Virus record (IMG/VR): IMGVR_UViG_3300025508_000054 | Location: 1 to 36,730 of that record | Origin: a virus | Strand: one strand, 5' to 3' | DNA: 36,730 nt | Shown here: positions 30,140 through 36,730 of the stretch, one piece after another | Position numbering within the stretch: the first letter of the stretch is position 1 | Layout of the letters: each line of letters starts with the position of its first letter | The notes under the pieces: generated by a model | Seen by the model: the letters and a program-made list of their open reading frames with translations, nothing else | Told to the model about the DNA's origin: nothing | Database searches by the model: none | Program-made: the position numbers and the translations under genes

Positions 30140-31531
30140 TTATGCGTCGTTAGCAGCATCAGTAGTAAAGAATAATTTGATACCTAGAACTCTACATTCA
30201 CCGGTAAACGTATCACTACCGTCTGCTGCGTCTCTATATAATTGAAAGTAAGATTGTTCACCTGCTGCAGGAGATCCCGCAACTGTCATTGCACTACTTT
30301 CAGCTGTAATTTGTTGATCTTCAACTGTTCCAATACCAGCATCTGTAACTTCGATTGCTGTTCCATATGCAACATCGATAGTATCACCATCTGCACATGC
30401 AACACCTTGCAAACCAAAAATAGCATTTCCTGTGTTAGTCGTGCTAGGTGCCCAATAAACTTGGTAAGTTAAAGTACCTTCGTTCCATGATTTAGGCATT
30501 GCTATTGTAAATTGTGTATATTGTTTTGTACTAGCATCAAAATCAAATACTTTCATATCTGGTCTTGTAGCTGTTGTTTCTACTTGTTCTCCGTCAGCTC
30601 CATTAGTTGTTGCTGCATACATGGCTGCTGCTGGAATCCATATAGTTTCTTTACCTGCAATTTTAATTGCACCTGTAGCATCAGCACCATCTACTGCTTT
30701 AGCGACTCCAGTTCCATTAGGAGCTATAGTTATATCTCCATTAGCTGCGTCTGTAATTGTAATCGTACCTGAGTTAGTACCTGAATTAGTATCTAAAATT
30801 AAATCGTGTGCTCCGCTAGAAGTTATAGTTGCATTTGCGGCACCTGTTCCAAAAACTGTTTCTCCAGTTCCTTTTGGTTTGATAGCTATGTCAATGTTTG
30901 AATCACCACCTGTTGCAGATAGTGTAGGATCATTTCCTGTAGCAGCATTTGCTATTGTAAATTCGTTAACTGCTGAACCTGTAGCTGTTAAAAGTGCAAG
31001 TTCATTTCCGTTCGTATCTAAAATTGAAGTTCCAATTTTAGGTGAAGTTAAAGTTTTATTAGTTAAAGTTTGTGTTCCTGTAAGTGTAACATCACCAAAA
31101 CTTAAACTATAAATATCTGGGTTAGTACCATCGTCTGCTGTAGCAAATACAAGTTGATCACCTTTATCTGTAGCAGAAAAAGTAAATGTATCTCCAGAAC
31201 CAGAAGCATATTTAAATTGTACTGTGTAAGCACCTGATGTTGAATTTCTTAAAAAATAAAAGTTTTGAACATCTAAAGGAATTGTTACGATTTGATTTCC
31301 AGTAATAGAACCTGTAAACTCAATCATTCTATGAGACATGACTGCTCCGGTTGATCCATCAGAAACTGAAAGAGCTGTAGTTTGTGCACCACCTGCTATA
31401 GATTGTGCAGAATAGCCACCTGAAATTTGTTCAATGATACTTAAATTAGTATTGGTTTTTGTACCCCACGTACCGGCATTTTCTCCAGTTGCTTGAAGTT
31501 CTATACCTAGAGGTGTGTATGTTGATGCCAT
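30140..31531 (-). CDS. Tail fibre-like virion protein (463 aa)
   Basis: The N-terminus MASTYTPLGIELQATGENAG, followed by TWGTKTNTNLSIIEQ, is a typical anchor region of marine phage tail fibres. Residues 45-290 are beta-rich with GTQTLTNKTLTSPKIG and NIDIAIKPKGTGETVFG motifs seen in fibre shafts. The C-terminal part (about 300-463) has a compact carbohydrate-binding-like beta domain (FDFDASTKQYTQFTI). It is a trimeric fibre or appendage by analogy. The adjacent Gly-rich protein starts 12 bases later. Confidence 0.75.
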   Translation of the reverse strand: MASTYTPLGIELQATGENAGTWGTKTNTNLSIIEQISGGYSAQSIAGGAQTTALSVSDGSTGAVMSHRMIEFTGSITGNQIVTIPLDVQNFYFLRNSTSGAYTVQFKYASGSGDTFTFSATDKGDQLVFATADDGTNPDIYSLSFGDVTLTGTQTLTNKTLTSPKIGTSILDTNGNELALLTATGSAVNEFTIANAATGNDPTLSATGGDSNIDIAIKPKGTGETVFGTGAANATITSSGAHDLILDTNSGTNSGTITITDAANGDITIAPNGTGVAKAVDGADATGAIKIAGKETIWIPAAAMYAATTNGADGEQVETTATRPDMKVFDFDASTKQYTQFTIAMPKSWNEGTLTYQVYWAPSTTNTGNAIFGLQGVACADGDTIDVAYGTAIEVTDAGIGTVEDQQITAESSAMTVAGSPAAGEQSYFQLYRDAADGSDTFTGECRVLGIKLFFTTDAANDA

Positions 31532-31549
31532 AAATTTTTATCTCCTATG

Positions 31550-32602
31550 CTATACATTACTATAGCTTGTATTTGATCCTGTTGCAACACTTGTATAGCT
31601 TGTATTTGATCCAGTGTCAATATTTGCATAAGCCTGTATTCCAATAATTCCTGCAGTAGATGTAAGCTCATCTGTTACTAATCCTTGTACTATGTCTGGA
31701 GGTGTAATAGACCCCGCTGATGTAGTAACTGCTTGTCCAGATAATTCATAAGCAACTTCTGTAATAATTGAACCCACACCAGATGTTGCAGATACACCTG
31801 TTACATCAACTAATTCAATAGAAGTAATTGTAATATCTCCTAAACCAAATGTTGATGATACTCCTGTTATTGGTTCAGTGCTTGTACCAAAAGTTAAACC
31901 TGGAGTTCCTAAACTTGATGTCGCTGAAACATTTGCTATTGGTTCAGTGCTTGTACCAAAAGCTAAACCTAAAATTCCTTCATCTGTTGTAGCTGTTTGT
32001 CCAGAAACAGAAACTGTTGGACTAATTACAAAACTAACACTACCAACACTTGTTGTTGCTTCTTGACCAGATAATTCATATGCAAATTCTAGTGTTAGAG
32101 ATCCTACACTTGTAGTTACATCTCGGCCTACTAAAGTAAGAACCTGATTTGGAGATTCACCCCAAGAATTATCTCCCCATTCATCTCTACCCCAACCAAC
32201 TAATGTTCCAGTGTAAGACATTGTTGGTGTTGCAAATTCAGATTGAACACCTGTAACAGGAACTCCAATCTCTGCATCGACCACTACACTTCCAATACTA
32301 GAAGTTAAAGAGTGGTTACTTCCTATCATTTCTAATAGGTATGCAACTTCTGTATTAATTGAACCTGTAGAAGAAGTTAATTCAAAACCTGAAACAGAAA
32401 TAGTTTCATCTCTTCCTTCACCCCAATCAGCATCGTTCCAAGCTAATCTTCCCCAACCTGTTTCGTTAAATTCTTCAGAATTACCTAAAGATGTAGTAGC
32501 GGTTACACCTGTTAATCCTACAACTACAGTATTAGATTGCCATGTGTTTTGATTCCATGCAACTGAGGGGCTATCTCCACCCCAAATTGATGTTTCCGAC
32601 AT
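31550..32602 (-). CDS. Repetitive beta-structured tail protein (350 aa)
   Basis: The product begins MSETSIWGGDSPSVAWNQNT. Three Trp-rich modules, near residues 7-22, 50-62 and 136-149 (WGRLAWNDADWGEG, WGRDEWGDNSWGES), alternate with about a dozen units resembling SG-x-x-ATTSVGS. These resemble fibre-shaft repeats in cyanophage tail proteins. The C-terminus ends with two copies of GSNTSYTSV-like sequence. Repeats of this kind expand and contract easily. It is probably a shaft or collar-fibre component. Confidence 0.75.
   Translation of the reverse strand: MSETSIWGGDSPSVAWNQNTWQSNTVVVGLTGVTATTSLGNSEEFNETGWGRLAWNDADWGEGRDETISVSGFELTSSTGSINTEVAYLLEMIGSNHSLTSSIGSVVVDAEIGVPVTGVQSEFATPTMSYTGTLVGWGRDEWGDNSWGESPNQVLTLVGRDVTTSVGSLTLEFAYELSGQEATTSVGSVSFVISPTVSVSGQTATTDEGILGLAFGTSTEPIANVSATSSLGTPGLTFGTSTEPITGVSSTFGLGDITITSIELVDVTGVSATSGVGSIITEVAYELSGQAVTTSAGSITPPDIVQGLVTDELTSTAGIIGIQAYANIDTGSNTSYTSVATGSNTSYSNV
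31561..31970 (-). repeat. Near-identical internal direct repeats in the tail gene
   Basis: Two 34-base copies (31868-31901 and 31937-31970) differ at one base and are 69 bases (23 codons) apart, beginning TATTGGTTCAGTGCTTG on the plus strand. At the 3' end of the gene a 19-base sequence beginning TATAGCTTGTATTTGATCC occurs at 31561-31579 and again at 31594-31612, 33 bases (11 codons) apart. Both spacings keep the reading frame, indicating recent in-frame duplications. Confidence 0.8.
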
Positions 32603-32615
32603 AAGGATTTCCTCC

Positions 32616-33053
32616 TTACGCTATACGAATGATTGCGTTACTTGCGTCTGCTGTTGGAAATTGAATTGTAAAAGTTCCAGAAGAAACTGTTTTGTCACCA
32701 CCGAAAGCAATAACTGCTACTGCTTTGTCTGATTGTGAATCATTATAAATTAAAGCACCATTAGCTGTAAAAGAAGCAGAAGTATAACTTACATCTGAAA
32801 AATCACAAACTGCAGTTGATCCAGATAAAGCTGGAGTTACACTCGTTAGAGTTGCTCCACCTGCAGAGTATGCAGATCCAGATGTGTTAGATATTTCGTT
32901 TGATGTACCGTAAGCTGTAGTGCCAGCACCTAAAGATGCATCACTTGTAAATAAAGCTATTTTAAAAGTGTTTCCACTTGATGCTGTGAAGTTATGTGTT
33001 CCAACTAAAATCTCTTGCTTAAAGCTGTTACAAATTGCCGATGATATTGCCAT
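32616..33053 (-). CDS. Marine phage virion protein (145 aa)
   Basis: The product starts MAISSAICNSFKQEILVGTH, followed by NTFKIALFTSDASLGAGTTA, a widely conserved signature of cyanophage and pelagiphage virion proteins. The rest is beta-rich with SYTSASFTANGALIYN and ends TADASNAIIRIA. It is probably a tail or fibre-associated protein. It lies 13 bases before the repetitive fibre gene and 13 bases after the neck-protein gene in transcription order. Confidence 0.75.
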   Translation of the reverse strand: MAISSAICNSFKQEILVGTHNFTASSGNTFKIALFTSDASLGAGTTAYGTSNEISNTSGSAYSAGGATLTSVTPALSGSTAVCDFSDVSYTSASFTANGALIYNDSQSDKAVAVIAFGGDKTVSSGTFTIQFPTADASNAIIRIA

Positions 33054-33066
33054 AATATTTTATCTC

Positions 33067-33774
33067 CTATGGGTTTGCTGATTTAACTGGTATTCGAATA
33101 GCGCCATCTGTGTAGTCATCTCTTCGTCTTCTACCAACTTGTTCGTTAGCAAACTTTTGTACCTCTTGTTTATACTTATTTTCATATAGTGTCAACATAT
33201 CTATTGGACCTTTTAAAAAACCATATGTCTCTGAAAGACAACAATATAATAGACCATTTGGAAAGTTTAAACTTATATAGTTGGAAGTGTTGCTAGACTC
33301 TAAAGTAGCTGGCATTTTATTATAATGTACTCTAAATTTGTATGTTGCATCAGGGACCGGAGCAAGAAACATTCTTCCTGATGTGGTATCTGTATTACCT
33401 GTGGCTCCTCCATACATAGAATAATATTTAGGTTTACCTCTTTTTGTGGACTCAGTTGAAGATACATATTCTTGTAAATAAGTTACATCTTTTTTTTCTA
33501 ACCAAATATTTGCTCCATCTATAGCCGATGTAGAATCATATACTTGGATACCTCTTACAAAAAGAGCTCCTGCTGGAGCATTAATTGATTCTTGACCCAC
33601 AACCAAATTACCTGATTGTTGAAGTCTGTCAGCATCTATTGGAATATCTCTCATTATTCTATACTGAGAGTTTAAAATTATATTTTCTAATATAGCTGTA
33701 GTTAAAACATTAGAATCTGTTTCTGTATAGTTTCTTATTTGTGTAACTAAATCACTATAACTTATACCAGCCAT
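33067..33774 (-). CDS. Neck / head-tail adaptor-like protein (235 aa)
   Basis: The product begins MAGISYSDLVTQIRNYTETD. The pattern of an N-terminal helix pair (to about residue 45), a beta hairpin region with RGIQVYDSTSAIDGANIW and KPKYYSMYGG, then FRVHYNKMPATLE and a C-terminal helical hairpin (NGLLYCCLSETYGFLKG, then KYKQEVQKFANEQVG) is that of phage adaptor proteins, for example the SU10-like adaptor family. These form a 12-subunit ring under the portal. Its ATG overlaps the stop of the 46-aa gene. The family call is by pattern. Confidence 0.7.
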   Translation of the reverse strand: MAGISYSDLVTQIRNYTETDSNVLTTAILENIILNSQYRIMRDIPIDADRLQQSGNLVVGQESINAPAGALFVRGIQVYDSTSAIDGANIWLEKKDVTYLQEYVSSTESTKRGKPKYYSMYGGATGNTDTTSGRMFLAPVPDATYKFRVHYNKMPATLESSNTSNYISLNFPNGLLYCCLSETYGFLKGPIDMLTLYENKYKQEVQKFANEQVGRRRRDDYTDGAIRIPVKSANP

Positions 33775-33914
33775 TATTCTGATTCCTTTTTATATTTTAA
33801 ACGTATCTTTTTTTGTCTTGGAGTTTCCTCCACTTCCTCATACATTGTAAGATGAGGATCTTGTTTTTCAGATTTAAAAATATTTTTTATCCAGTTCCAA
33901 ATTTTATTTATCAT
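33774..33914 (-). CDS. Small basic/acidic peptide in the neck region (46 aa)
   Basis: ATG 33914-33912 to TAA 33776-33774. The product begins MINKIWNWIKNIFKSEKQDP, an amphipathic helix with two Trp, followed by an acidic then basic tail ending KYKKESE. It shows an ATGA overlap with the upstream gene and a TAATG overlap with the downstream one. An amphipathic N-terminus suggests membrane or protein surface contact. The function is unknown. Confidence 0.6.
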   Translation of the reverse strand: MINKIWNWIKNIFKSEKQDPHLTMYEEVEETPRQKKIRLKYKKESE

Positions 33915-34531
33915 GCTTGTATTGTTATAGGCCCAACGGAACAACCGTAGCCTCCTCCTTTTACACCACCAGTTGTAGCAGTATCTGAATTAACTGTAAA
34001 GAAGAAGAAATTAGATATCATATAATCAGTTGTATTTCTTCCTGGATTTCCATCTCCTGTATCACTAACATATTTACCAGTTGTAATAGCATAACCTGAT
34101 CCTTGTCCTATTTGCGCTCCTGTAATTCCATCAAAATTAGGAATTGTTGCATAAGCAAAAACAGGATTTGTTGTTGTTCCTGTTCCAGGTGAAATTGTTG
34201 GTGGACCTCTAAATAAATATGTTGTTCCGTTTGTTAAACCATGTCCAGGTGAAAATACATTTATAATTCCGGACCCTGCAGCATAAGTTTCAAAACCATT
34301 ATTAGAAATCATTACAGTTGTAGCAGGTTCTGTTCTATCTGGTCTTACTTGTAATAAAGCAACACCATCTCCACCCACAGGTTTTGGTTCAAGTTGTGGT
34401 TGTTTAGGTTCATATTCTGTGTAATGCACAAAAGAACCATTCCACTCTCTAACCATTTCTCTATATGGAAATTCCATACCTGATCTATCAGAAATTGCTT
34501 TAGAATGTTTACCTGTTGCGTACTTAGACAT
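33911..34531 (-). CDS. Virion protein, marine phage family (206 aa)
   Basis: The product starts MSKYATGKHSKAISDRSGME, followed by FPYREMVREWNGSFVHYTEY, a signature present in many cyanophage and pelagiphage virion proteins. A Pro-rich linker (KQPQLEPKPVGG) leads into a beta-rich domain (residues about 80-206) rich in Gly and Thr. It is presumably a structural protein of the neck or tail. Its start overlaps the stop of the adaptor gene (TAATG). Confidence 0.7.
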   Translation of the reverse strand: MSKYATGKHSKAISDRSGMEFPYREMVREWNGSFVHYTEYEPKQPQLEPKPVGGDGVALLQVRPDRTEPATTVMISNNGFETYAAGSGIINVFSPGHGLTNGTTYLFRGPPTISPGTGTTTNPVFAYATIPNFDGITGAQIGQGSGYAITTGKYVSDTGDGNPGRNTTDYMISNFFFFTVNSDTATTGGVKGGGYGCSVGPITIQA

Positions 34532-35280
34532 TAAGTTCCTGGGTAATAAGCTTTTGGTGTAATAAATGTACTTGAAGCTGAACCATCTTCTGCAAGTGCT
34601 CTAGCTAATTCATCTTCATAATATAATTTCATTTGTTGAACCAATTGTGGTTGATATTTTTGTGCAAGATAAAAAGCTAGACCTGAAGTCATACAAGGAA
34701 CAAATCTAAATGGAATATCTGTTGCGTTTGTATAATCTCCAACATCTTGAATTCTTTTTATGTAATAGAAATGCATATCTTTAGATGCATTTGTTGAATC
34801 AGGTGTAGGGTAAACGCTAATACTAACGTGATCAATAAATCTTTGAACCCAATATTGATTAGGTGTACCTTTAGAAAGTTTATTTGAAAAACCTGCATAA
34901 GTTGATCTATCAACTTTAGTCATAGGTGAATCAGATTGAGTTGTTTGTGTTCTATTAGCTCTTAATTGTGCTTCAAGGACATCGGACATTCCATATATAC
35001 CATTTGGATTAGAAGTGGCACTTGTACCATCGCCGCTTGATCTAAAAAATTTATATTCTGCCTGTCCTTCAATTAAATCTAAACTTGTACTACCTATTTC
35101 CCAATAATGAATACCTCTATTACCCCATTCTTGAAATAGGATATTAAGAGATCTTCTGGCTGACTTCATTTGATAGCCAGCTACAGAATTTAATCCAATA
35201 CGTTCAAAAGATTCTTCTATAATTTCATCAATAGAAAAAGTTTTATCGAACGTTGCTGTTCCCGAAGTAGTATTAGCCAT
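34531..35280 (-). CDS. Head-tail adaptor / tail tube A-like protein (249 aa)
   Basis: The N-terminal region FSIDEIIEESFERIG with YQMKSARRSLNILFQEWGNR and GIHYWEI matches the helical start of gp11/gp4-type adaptors (T7 tail tubular A, P22 gp4). A beta segment with VSISVYPTPDSTN follows, then IPFRFVPCMTSGLAFYLAQK and LYYEDELARALAED, the typical closing helices. It would form a ring between portal and nozzle. Two adaptor-like genes (this one and 33067-33774) sit close together. The family call is by pattern. Confidence 0.7.
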   Translation of the reverse strand: MANTTSGTATFDKTFSIDEIIEESFERIGLNSVAGYQMKSARRSLNILFQEWGNRGIHYWEIGSTSLDLIEGQAEYKFFRSSGDGTSATSNPNGIYGMSDVLEAQLRANRTQTTQSDSPMTKVDRSTYAGFSNKLSKGTPNQYWVQRFIDHVSISVYPTPDSTNASKDMHFYYIKRIQDVGDYTNATDIPFRFVPCMTSGLAFYLAQKYQPQLVQQMKLYYEDELARALAEDGSASSTFITPKAYYPGT

Positions 35281-35288
35281 TTAAACTC

Positions 35289-35696
35289 CTACGTTTCGTA
35301 AACTTTAATCCACTCACAAACGACTGTTCCGGTATCTCCTGCTGCACAAGCTGGTAATACTATATTAACGTCTCCAGTATAACCACTAGCTTTAGTGTTT
35401 TTTAAACCACCAAAATCAGAGTAATCATATTCCATTTCACCATTTAAACTTTGAAATACAACATCTGTTGTTGCATCCCATTGCATACGTAATGCGTCTG
35501 CTGGTGCAGTTACTGAAACGTTACAACTAACTTTATTAAGTCTTACAGTTTTGCAAGTTTTACCATTGTTTGATGTTAATTCAGAAACGTCAACTATTTT
35601 AGTTGTGCTTCCAGAGTTATCAGAAACTACATTGTAGTGAGTAATAAGTTTTTTTGCTCCGTCAAATACAGTTGTATTTAATACTGTGTCTGCCAT
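35289..35696 (-). CDS. Beta-rich virion protein (135 aa)
   Basis: The product starts MADTVLNTTVFDGAKKLITH. It is a Val/Thr/Ser-rich beta protein with four Cys (TCKTVRL, SCNVSV, PACAAGD and VVCEWI) and ends EWIKVYET. It is probably a head-tail connector or minor decoration protein. AGGAGG lies seven bases upstream of its start, a strong ribosome site, and a GC-rich hairpin (35716-35739) lies just before it. Confidence 0.65.
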   Translation of the reverse strand: MADTVLNTTVFDGAKKLITHYNVVSDNSGSTTKIVDVSELTSNNGKTCKTVRLNKVSCNVSVTAPADALRMQWDATTDVVFQSLNGEMEYDYSDFGGLKNTKASGYTGDVNIVLPACAAGDTGTVVCEWIKVYET

Positions 35697-35715
35697 GTTT
35701 TGTCCTCCTTTTAAA

Positions 35716-35739
35716 GGACGCCTGCATTACCAGGCGCCC
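35716..35739 (-). terminator. Possible partial terminator after the decoration protein gene
   Basis: GGACGCCTG (35716-35724) pairs with CAGGCGCCC (35731-35739) over nine positions with one G-U wobble in the minus-strand RNA and a six-base loop. It is followed by CCTTTAAAAGG. It sits 17 bases after the stop at 35756, where a step-down terminator behind a highly expressed virion gene would be expected. The U run (three) is short, so read-through is likely. Confidence 0.5.
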
Positions 35740-35755
35740 CGAGTTAATTTATTTA

Positions 35756-36310
35756 TTACGCTGCAAATACAAACGCACCAGTAACTTGAGTAGTCTCAGC
35801 TGCTAGTTTTGTTGCAATGTGCCACGTACCTGTTTCGTAACAAATGAAAGCAATTTGTCCACCAGTAGTCAACAAATTTGTTGCTGCGTTAGCTGGTGTA
35901 AAAGTTAATTTAGTTTCACCTGCTGCTGAAGTATCAAAAGTTACTTCACTTGAACCTCTTGATTCAATCACTGAACCAGTTGCCCAAACATCAGAACCAG
36001 CTGCATCAAAAACTAATGTTGCTGTTCCACCTGTAGTGTCTTTTGATTGACAGTAAATTACAACTGTTCCTTGTGTTGCTGCTGGCAACGTACAAGTTGC
36101 AGCTGCTGCACCTGTGTAATTTATTACAGAAATAGTGTCTGCTGCTAGTGTAATACTAGTAGCTGTTGCTACATCTGAAATTGATAAACCAGTTAAGTCA
36201 GGCATACCTGAACTCATTCTAGTTGTTACTGCTCCCGTAGTTGCATTTTTAGTTGCTACTTGGAAACCTTTTTCGGACCTTACCGGTCCATTAAACGTAG
36301 TTGATGCCAT
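35756..36310 (-). CDS. Probable head decoration / virion protein (184 aa)
   Basis: The product begins MASTTFNGPVRSEKGFQVAT, a pattern common to small abundant marine phage virion proteins. It is Ala/Thr/Val-rich and beta-structured (SITLAADTISVINYTG, TLVFDAAGSDVW) and ends TGAFVFAA. It has the strongest ribosome site in the window (AGGAGG, eight bases before ATG), a structured leader and a promoter upstream, all signs of high expression. It is probably a capsid decoration or fibre protein. Confidence 0.65.
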   Translation of the reverse strand: MASTTFNGPVRSEKGFQVATKNATTGAVTTRMSSGMPDLTGLSISDVATATSITLAADTISVINYTGAAAATCTLPAATQGTVVIYCQSKDTTGGTATLVFDAAGSDVWATGSVIESRGSSEVTFDTSAAGETKLTFTPANAATNLLTTGGQIAFICYETGTWHIATKLAAETTQVTGAFVFAA

Positions 36311-36331
36311 AATTATATCCTCCTAGTTATC

Positions 36332-36372
36332 GAACATAGTCTCTAGGCCGTCGACTATACGCGTCTATGTTC
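36332..36372 (-). promoter_or_regulatory. Leader hairpin upstream of the decoration protein gene
   Basis: GAACATAG (36332-36339) and CTATGTTC (36365-36372) form a perfect 8-bp stem with a GC-rich 25-base loop containing GTCGAC. It lies within the predicted leader between the promoter (start near 36388) and the AGGAGG site. No U-tract follows on the minus strand, so it is more likely an mRNA-stabilising or processing element than a terminator. Confidence 0.5.
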
Positions 36373-36394
36373 TAATTAATTGTATAGTAACAAA

Positions 36395-36423
36395 AGTATA
36401 TACTAGTTTTGAGTAGAGTGCAA
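36395..36423 (-). promoter_or_regulatory. Probable late promoter
   Basis: On the minus strand TTGCAC (36423-36418), a 17-base spacer and TATACT (36400-36395) predict a start near 36388, in the 160-base non-coding gap between genes ending at 36471 and starting at 36310. The -10 is good, the -35 weak (three of six). A second AT-rich -10 candidate lies slightly downstream. Placement before the virion block supports a promoter. Confidence 0.45.
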
Positions 36424-36470
36424 GAGAGCCTGTAATGCGAATTGAATTTATTCAACGATGTAGCTTTTGA

Positions 36471-36680
36471 TTAAGTAGCTACTGAAACTTCAGGAGCAGA
36501 ACCTTCAATACTGTTCTTTAAGTGAGCAATTCTAGCTTCTTCCAGCTTAATGTCAGTGATGATCTGTTTTACTTTGTCATCAATTCTGACCATTTCAAGA
36601 GTATATCTATTATTAGATAGATGCTCCTGTTCCCACTTCAACTCCAAGGACCTTTTTGCTTTGTATAGGTCTTGTATCAT
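36471..36680 (-). CDS. Small coiled-coil protein (69 aa)
   Basis: The product starts MIQDLYKAKRSLELKWEQEH and is a highly charged helix with heptad-like spacing to about residue 58 (VKQIITDIKLEEARIAHLKN), ending with a short polar tail. The ribosome site GAGGAGG lies seven bases upstream and is partly inside a hairpin. It precedes the probable late promoter. A scaffold-like or minor assembly role is possible because the capsid genes presumably lie just beyond the window edge. The function is not recognised. Confidence 0.65.
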   Translation of the reverse strand: MIQDLYKAKRSLELKWEQEHLSNNRYTLEMVRIDDKVKQIITDIKLEEARIAHLKNSIEGSAPEVSVAT

Positions 36681-36681
36681 C

Positions 36682-36701
36682 TATAACCTCCTCATAGGTT
36701 A
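36682..36701 (-). promoter_or_regulatory. Hairpin overlapping the ribosome site of the 69-aa gene
   Basis: ATAACCT (36682-36688) and AGGTTAT (36695-36701) are a perfect 7-bp inverted repeat with a 6-base loop. In the minus-strand RNA the GAGGAGG ribosome site spans the loop and the 3' arm, so folding would hide part of it. A TATAAT (36723-36718) upstream could be a -10 element, but its -35 would lie outside the window. Confidence 0.45.
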
Positions 36702-36730
36702 TTCTATTTACCTTGTCATTATAACTATTT

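Noticed and set aside
30242-31112. Long plus-strand open frames opposite the tail fibre gene
   Set aside because: Their products are runs of Cys/Ser/Phe or Ala/Val/Pro typical of antisense to Gly/Thr/Ala-rich coding, with no ribosome sites.
1-36730. tRNA genes, integrase and attachment site, single-subunit RNA polymerase, CRISPR array
   Set aside because: Looked for and not seen. RNA polymerase and packaging genes could lie outside the window.

Overview
This window is part of the genome of an AT-rich, strictly lytic-looking tailed phage, most probably a short-tailed (podovirus-type) marine phage of the kind infecting SAR11/Pelagibacterales-like or related ocean bacteria. This rests on the AT-rich genome, the dense packing of genes, the pelagiphage/cyanophage-style virion proteins (32616-36310), the glycine-rich adhesin, and a replication set of family A DNA polymerase, AEP primase-polymerase, SF1 helicase and DUF3310 protein. 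I see no integrase, repressor, tRNA or rRNA. Terminase, portal and major capsid genes are absent, so they presumably lie beyond the window edges. The left edge cuts a LAGLIDADG endonuclease gene.

Layout, following minus-strand transcription from high to low coordinates. 36680-28570: head decoration, neck/adaptor and tail-fibre genes, with a probable late promoter near 36.4 kb. 28516-25484: a run of five genes of the 2-oxoglutarate/Fe(II) oxygenase fold, with its own promoter at the upstream end and a long hairpin at the downstream end. 25412-15219: a beta-rich tail hub/nozzle-like protein, three small proteins and a four-gene set of probable internal virion (DNA ejection) proteins. 15219-13979: a holin-like protein, a sulfotransferase-like protein and an M15 peptidase endolysin. 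12062-14007: an inverted plus-strand island with a SNF2-type helicase and another 2OG oxygenase. 12004-4768: the replication module. 4765-1: small early genes, including four consecutive membrane or exported proteins, zinc ribbons, a sixth intact 2OG oxygenase (954-1451) and the endonuclease fragment.

The island at 12.0-14.0 kb separates a late (structural/lysis) block from an early/replication block. The two directions are driven from one compact divergent promoter with an 18-bp perfect palindrome at its centre. Similar -35/-10 pairs with a palindrome over the -10 recur near 640, 2070 and 28545, which suggests a shared regulatory design.

The most unusual content is the oxygenase complement: seven 2OG-fold genes in under 37 kb (six with intact metal-ligand patterns, one apparently degenerate), five of them in tandem beside the tail-fibre genes, plus a sulfotransferase inside the lysis cassette. 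Protein family calls come from motifs read by eye; no database search was possible.
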